Assembly (NCBI RefSeq): GCF_000330505.1
Contig: NW_004191608.1
Location: 9,791 to 21,417 of the forward strand
Source of the DNA: Entamoeba invadens IP1
Taxonomy: Eukaryota > Evosea > Mastigamoebida > Endamoebidae
Length of the DNA: 11,627 nucleotides
Direction: 5' to 3'
Shown here: one piece after another, positions 7,516 through 11,627 of the stretch
Layout: each line of letters begins with the position of its first letter
Numbering within the stretch: position 1 is the stretch's first letter
Notes under the pieces: model-generated
What the model was told of the DNA's origin: nothing
The model's database searches: none
The model's input: the letters and a program-made list of their open reading frames with translations, nothing else
Position numbers and translations under genes: made by a program

Positions 7516-9394
7516 ATGTCATTAAGTCCCCAAGCAATCTCTCCTCGTTCCAACGCAGTCGGTTTAGTACAACACAAAAAGAAATTTTCAAGACCCAAAC
7601 TAGTCAAAGCCGAATCTGTCGCTTCGTGTCTTCCTGCTGAAGGTGAGTTGTTTGTTTTTACTCATTTCAAACTGTTAAACTATTTTTTTGATTTTATAAT
7701 AGTAAATCATTGAAAAAGTTAATGATTCAATTATAATATAAATATAGTACATTTATAATTACTTTATAATCTCATTTAAAGTGATAATCTCGACGTCTCC
7801 CATCTTTGAGATGTTGAGATAAGCAGTTTGATCTGACAAATAGTACAAAGACACACGCACAATACACCCCAGCGAATGTTGGTGAACGGACAGTCCAAAC
7901 TCACTTTTCGTTGGAGACCCGACCTCTTCAGAAGAACATGTTGTTTGAACAAGACGGAAAGATAAACATCAACATGTTGCGTAACCACTTCTTTAGAGAA
8001 GGAAGACTGTCGATCGACTGTGCGCTGGAGTTGGTTAGAGCAGCTAAAGCACTTTTATTAGCAGAGCCTAACATGTTAGTAGTCGATGCTCCGGTGATTA
8101 TCTGTGGTGATATACATGGGCAATTCTATGACTTGTTAACGATCTTTGACATCACAAAACCGGTTGAAAAGAACAGGTATGTCTTTTTGGGTGATTACGT
8201 CGACCGAGGAGACTTCTCGTGTGAAGTTCTCTTCTTCTTGATGGCGCACAAAATCAACTACCCAAACCAATTCTACTTTTTGAGAGGAAACCACGAGTCG
8301 AAAATGATGACGGAGAGTATGACCTTTAATTTGGAATGTGAATATAAATACCACTCGTCTGAGTTACTCAATGAAATCCACGACTTGTTCGACGCACTCC
8401 CCTTGGCGTGTTTGGTCGAGGGTAATGCGTTGGGCAGATTCTTTTGTACACATGGAGGAATCTCCCCGTATGTCACTCGGTTGTCGCAGTATAACGAATT
8501 AAAACGAAACCAAGAACCACCAAGCCGCGGAGCTATCTGTGATATACTGTGGTCCGATCCATTGGAAGAACCACAACATCCGGAAACTATGGAGAAGAGA
8601 AGGTTGGACGCTTGGCTTGCTACTGATTTTGCTGATAATCATTTGAGACAAACAAGTGTGTTATATGGTCCCCGTGGGTTACTCAATTTTCTGAATAAAA
8701 ATGACTTAATTTGTGTGGTGAGAGCGCATCAAGTGATGGAGGAGGGGTTCAAGTTACATTACTTCTTACAGAACACAGACATCCCGCCGTGTATCACTGT
8801 ATTCTCCGCGCCGAATTACTGCGACATGTATCAGAACAAAGCATCCATTCTTAAGATCAACGCGGAGAATATCTGCTTTGAACAATTTGAGAATGTCGAC
8901 CATCCATTCAACTTACCAGACTTCTTCGATTGCTTCAGCTTCTCTCTCCCAACATTCATGGAAGTTATTGTGAACATCTTATCTGAACTTGTTGTGGCTG
9001 TCAAAGAGGAAGACGAGGCGCTTCTGTCCGACAAAGAAAAAGCCGACGATGAAAATCTGAAGAAAAAGCTTGAATGTTATAAAGAGAAGACACAGGAAAA
9101 GATGAACGAGAACCGAGAGGTTTTGAAGCTTAAAAAGGAGATCCGTTCGACACAAAAAAGTTTGTTATTTACTATTTATAAATAAATACATTTGTTATTT
9201 ATTTATTTACTCCGAAGTCACTCTACGAGAGTGGAGGAAGATAAAGAAAGTAACAAGTAGTGAACAAAGAGTGGTTTGACAAAGTCCTTTCGATCGACAA
9301 AAAGAATGAGCAACGCCCAAGACGTGTCGGGAGGGTCTTGACGTCACGCCCCGTTAATATCCGCACCGTCTCAGACACTTATATAATGAAGTGA
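7516..9394 (+). CDS. CNA: Calcineurin A, Ca2+/calmodulin-dependent Ser/Thr phosphatase (PP2B) catalytic subunit
   Basis: Three exons, join(7516..7649,7844..9159,9261..9394), 527 residues (human CnA-alpha 521). The PPP-family metal and catalytic motifs are all present: GDIHGQ (133-138), GDYVDRG (161-167), RGNHE (192-196), HGG (248-250), RAHQ (338-341) and SAPNY (366-370). A calcineurin B-binding helix follows (about 399-427, FNLPDFFDCFSFSLP), which separates it from PP1/PP2A. Next come an acidic linker, a basic amphipathic stretch as the calmodulin-binding candidate (about 457-483), and a last exon with DKKNEQRPRR (496-505), resembling the autoinhibitory DRINERMPPRR. The catalytic domain is about ten residues longer than human before RAHQ. 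The N-terminus from Glu59 aligns without gaps to human CnA, so coding extends upstream of the first in-frame ATG in exon 2. Its role is Ca2+-triggered dephosphorylation. The first junction is less certain: a GTGAGT donor at 7643 with an AG before 7819 is also in frame. Confidence 0.93.
7650..7843 (+). other. Calcineurin A intron 1
   Basis: 194 bases, GTTTGT to AATAG, phase 2. Long for this genus. The alternative, 7643-7818 (GTGAGT to TTGAG, phase 1), would add residues DKQFDLTNS. I prefer the model that uses the same splice signals as the other introns. Confidence 0.6.
9160..9260 (+). other. Calcineurin A intron 2
   Basis: 101 bases, GTTTGT to AGTAG, phase 1. Without splicing, the protein ends eight residues later (SLLFTIYK). 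Splicing adds 44 residues with good codon use and calcineurin autoinhibitory-like sequence. A second acceptor at 9216-9217 (GAAG) would give a different short basic tail. Confidence 0.8.
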
Positions 9395-9489
9395 TTTAAC
9401 ACCTTTAGTTACTCTTATATAGCTCTTTAATTTAGTTTTTCGATATGTAAAATTCCATTGAAGCAGGACTGAATAAATTTTGAGAGAAA

Positions 9490-11182
9490 ATGAACTCGAT
9501 ATTCAATATGAAAAGCTTTGTGAATAAAATCCGAGAGATCCAATGTCCGAATGCGCCGATTATCATCTTGTGGAGTACTATGATTCTTGTGGAAATACTT
9601 ATGATGTCGATAGTGGTGTTAATAGCACAAACGGGGTGTTCGGATTTGGACGAAATTAACGATCGATTTGACCCCGACCTAGCGCCTTCATTCATCGTCG
9701 GCCCTCGCGACTTTTTATATGGAGATTTTAATGGAGACTTGAGAGCAAATCGGTTGATTGCTGATGTCTTGAGAGTTGGTGTGTTTTCAAAGATATGTGA
9801 CACCGCGAATGACACTGTTACATTTGACTTCATTAGTAATATCACTGGTATAAATAATTTGAATTATGAGAGTTACTTCAACGCCTCATTCACGTTCGAG
9901 CAAGGGAAACTGCAGAAGTTTTGTAATAGTGTGAGAGACTATAAGCGCTGTGTGTTATCCGATAAAACGGAGTACATCACATTTAGTGTGAACAAAAAGT
10001 CTGTTCGGTCGGTCACTTCGATAGTCGAAGCAAAGAAGATACTCAACAAGACTCGAGTCCCTCTAGTCTTCCATTTCCCGGATATCCCACAAGTCGTGTA
10101 TTTGAATAAAAAGGACTTTTCGGCCGGAATAGTGACCCCTGCCCGGGATCCTTATGGGACTTATTCTGCTACGTCGCAGTACATAGCATTCTCTGGTCGT
10201 GAGAAGATCAACACAGGCATTATAGTTGGTTGGAATGATAACGTGATGGTGAGTTACTTAGATGGGAATTATTCCAAAGGGGGGTTTATCATCCGTAACA
10301 CGAATGAAAGTGCCCCACGGCATTCAGTAGATTGGTGGGTGGGGGATGTTTCATTAGATGTTGAAGTGAATAGATGCTTCAATAATGACTCGTATACGTT
10401 GTGGAGGTGTTACGCGTCGGGAGTGTCTCAGAAGTCGAAAGCAACGATCATGAAATTACGACAAGAAGTGATAACGGAACAGACTCTTGAGGGTTTAAGA
10501 GTGTCTAATATTGAAGTTGAGTATAGAATTAACCCACTAGATGAACCTGACAATGTCACTACTTTCACGTTCTATGAAATGGTGTCACAAATCCAAAACG
10601 GAACGTTTGCTGGGTTCTCGAGTAATTTCAACTTCGACACTTTTGTTGTCTTCCCATTGTGTAAAACTGAAGACTCACAGAATGAAGGACAGCTCTTCGA
10701 TATCGTACAACAGGAGGGTGGCTTCTTCGATATTAAAATGTCCATTAACGGCGATGAGGAAATCTTCATACTCAAACACGTCTGGAAGGAATTCATGGAA
10801 ACTTATTTCGTCAGAACAGAAATCACTCTCGACCTCGACGAAAACTATGTACCACCTGTAAGAGCGGAATGCGCTTATTCATTTTTGCCGTACGACGTCG
10901 TGAAGAGGTATATGCAACTCAACCCATTCGAAACAGTTTGTCGATTTTTGGTATTCAAAATGTTATTGAAATATTGAGGAATAGCATTTCCACCAATTTG
11001 ATATTGAAGATCTCGAGTGCGGAGGAAAAGAGATGGAAATCGAGATTGACGAAACGGTCGACTTGAATATCACAATGAAAGCGGTCGAAAGAAACTTCAC
11101 GTTGTTGCAGAATAATATAGCTTACTATAAATTCCCAATAGTATCCAAGGAAAAAACTAATAATCTAAAAGATGAATTGTGA
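9490..11182 (+). CDS. Type II membrane glycoprotein with a degenerate papain-like (C1A) domain and C-terminal KDEL
   Basis: Two exons, join(9490..10935,10985..11182), 547 residues. Residues 1-22 are short and basic, 23-46 form one transmembrane signal-anchor, and the rest should be lumenal, consistent with 11 N-glycosylation sequons. The protein ends in KDEL, the ER-retrieval signal. About residues 77-290 look like a C1A peptidase fold: NGDLRANRLIAD (81-92) sits where QGxCGSCWAFA is expected, INTGIIVGW (240-248) where HAVxxVGY is expected, and GGFIIRN (264-270) where YWIxKNSWG is expected. On this reading the catalytic Cys is Asn87 and the His is Asn241, with only Asn270 kept. Entamoeba CP-C family peptidases also carry an N-terminal anchor, so descent from that group is plausible. 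The beta-rich C-terminal half (about 291-547) is unrecognised. The membrane and KDEL readings are direct. The pseudoprotease call is inference at moderate confidence. The start lies only 95 bases after the calcineurin stop. Confidence 0.8.
10936..10984 (+). other. Intron in the KDEL membrane protein gene
   Basis: 49 bases, GTTTGT to AATAG, phase 0. Read-through stops after 13 more residues. Splicing continues for 65 residues with two more glycosylation sequons and the KDEL terminus. Confidence 0.88.
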
Positions 11183-11257
11183 GAACAATTGTGAGGTTTG
11201 AATAATTGGTTTATTATAGTTTTTTTATTAAAAATAGATGGGTTGTCATGCAAGATT

Positions 11258-11270
11258 GAACATTTGGAAC
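11258..11270 (+). promoter_or_regulatory. Paired GAAC cores before the last gene
   Basis: GAAC occurs twice, at 11258-11261 and 11267-11270, about 43-55 bases before the ATG at 11313. GAAC is a known Entamoeba core-promoter element. No clear TATA or initiator was matched. Confidence 0.4.
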
Positions 11271-11312
11271 GAAAAAACAGATAAAGCGTAAAGTGAGGGA
11301 GTTTCAAGTGAA

Positions 11313-11612
11313 ATGACTTACTACACCTACCAACAGGTACCTGTCGTGCCATTTGTTGCACAGGTCCCAGTCCAACAAATACCTTACTGCCAACAGAATT
11401 TGGGATATACTGTTCCTAACCCAACATACGCACTCCCTTATCAAGTTATACAACCAGTTTACCAACAAGCCCCAGCGACAATTGGTGGGTATCCATGCTC
11501 AAATCCGACATACCCAATAGCTCCTTCCTATATTGCTGGTTTTAAGTGGATGCCCAAATGTGGTTGTTTTAATTGGTATTTCGTTCATCATTTACTTAAA
11601 ATATATGAGTAA
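11313..11612 (+). CDS. Small Pro/Gln/Tyr-rich hypothetical protein
   Basis: 99 residues from the ATG at 11313 to TAA at 11610-11612. The composition is dominated by Pro, Gln, Tyr and Val, with imperfect repeats (QVPVVPF/QVPVQQIP, NPTYALPYQV/NPTYPIAPSY). The C-terminus changes character to a Lys/Cys/aromatic segment (FKWMPKCGCFNWYF). There is no signal peptide or membrane segment. I do not recognise the family. The low-complexity part resembles disordered adaptor or RNA/actin-associated tails, but this is not a functional assignment. The last about 15 codons are AT-rich and could be intron read-through (a GT at about 11576 lacks the GTTTGT signal), so the true C-terminus may lie outside the window. 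Start choice is supported by the abrupt rise in codon quality and the upstream GAAC pair. Confidence 0.6.
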   Translation: MTYYTYQQVPVVPFVAQVPVQQIPYCQQNLGYTVPNPTYALPYQVIQPVYQQAPATIGGYPCSNPTYPIAPSYIAGFKWMPKCGCFNWYFVHHLLKIYE

Positions 11613-11613
11613 T

Positions 11614-11627
11614 GATGAAATTTCATC
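11614..11627. repeat. Perfect 14-base palindrome at the window edge
   Basis: GATGAAATTTCATC reads identically on both strands, just after the last stop codon. It may be the start of a longer inverted repeat cut by the window edge, or chance. Confidence 0.4.

Noticed and set aside
9432..9845. 137-residue open frame on the minus strand
   Set aside because: It lies antisense to the well-supported KDEL membrane protein gene and runs into its promoter; it is a mirror frame.
10869..11066. Separate small gene overlapping the end of the KDEL protein gene
   Set aside because: It is a shifted frame spanning the exon-intron junction; the spliced frame of the KDEL gene explains the coding signal after 10985.

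Overview
The window looks like nuclear chromosomal DNA from the protist Entamoeba. Intergenic DNA is extremely AT-rich, while the genes are clearly richer in GC. Introns are few and mostly short, and all eight that I could reconstruct begin with GTTTGT, the known Entamoeba 5' splice signal. Start codons can sit a few bases downstream of Entamoeba-type promoter elements (AAAAATTCA initiator, GAAC). The relatively GC-rich coding DNA fits E. invadens better than E. histolytica, but the species is an inference. There are no rRNAs, tRNAs, transposons or CRISPR arrays that I can see.

Layout. 1-719 (+): C-terminal half of a glutamate-synthase-small-subunit-like NADPH oxidoreductase. 942-2269 (-, 2 exons): a secreted or surface CxxC cysteine-rich protein with a signal peptide and a GPI-type tail. 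2286-3443: AT-rich spacer with weak coding-like islands. 3614-4657 (+): a PWWP chromatin-reader-like protein with an SP/TP-rich N-terminus. 4841-5767 (-, 4 exons): an atypical Ras-like GTPase. 6465-6830 (-, 2 exons): spliceosome subunit SF3B5/SF3b10, easy to miss because both exons are short. 7516-9394 (+, 3 exons): calcineurin A catalytic subunit, whose last exon restores an autoinhibitory-like C-terminus. 9490-11182 (+, 2 exons): a type II membrane glycoprotein with a degenerate papain-like domain and a C-terminal KDEL. 11313-11612 (+): a small Pro/Gln/Tyr-rich protein.

The genes do not form a pathway or an operon; this is ordinary compact eukaryotic gene packing. Most of the value lies in the splice reconstruction. 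Five gene models change materially when the GTTTGT introns are removed: the cysteine-rich protein, the GTPase, SF3B5, calcineurin and the KDEL protein. The points most worth a second look are the GTPase that lacks conventional residues at most catalytic positions, the apparently dead papain-like ER membrane protein ending in KDEL, and the hidden regulatory exon of calcineurin. All splice models come from reading frame, splice signals and remembered family alignments; no search was run.
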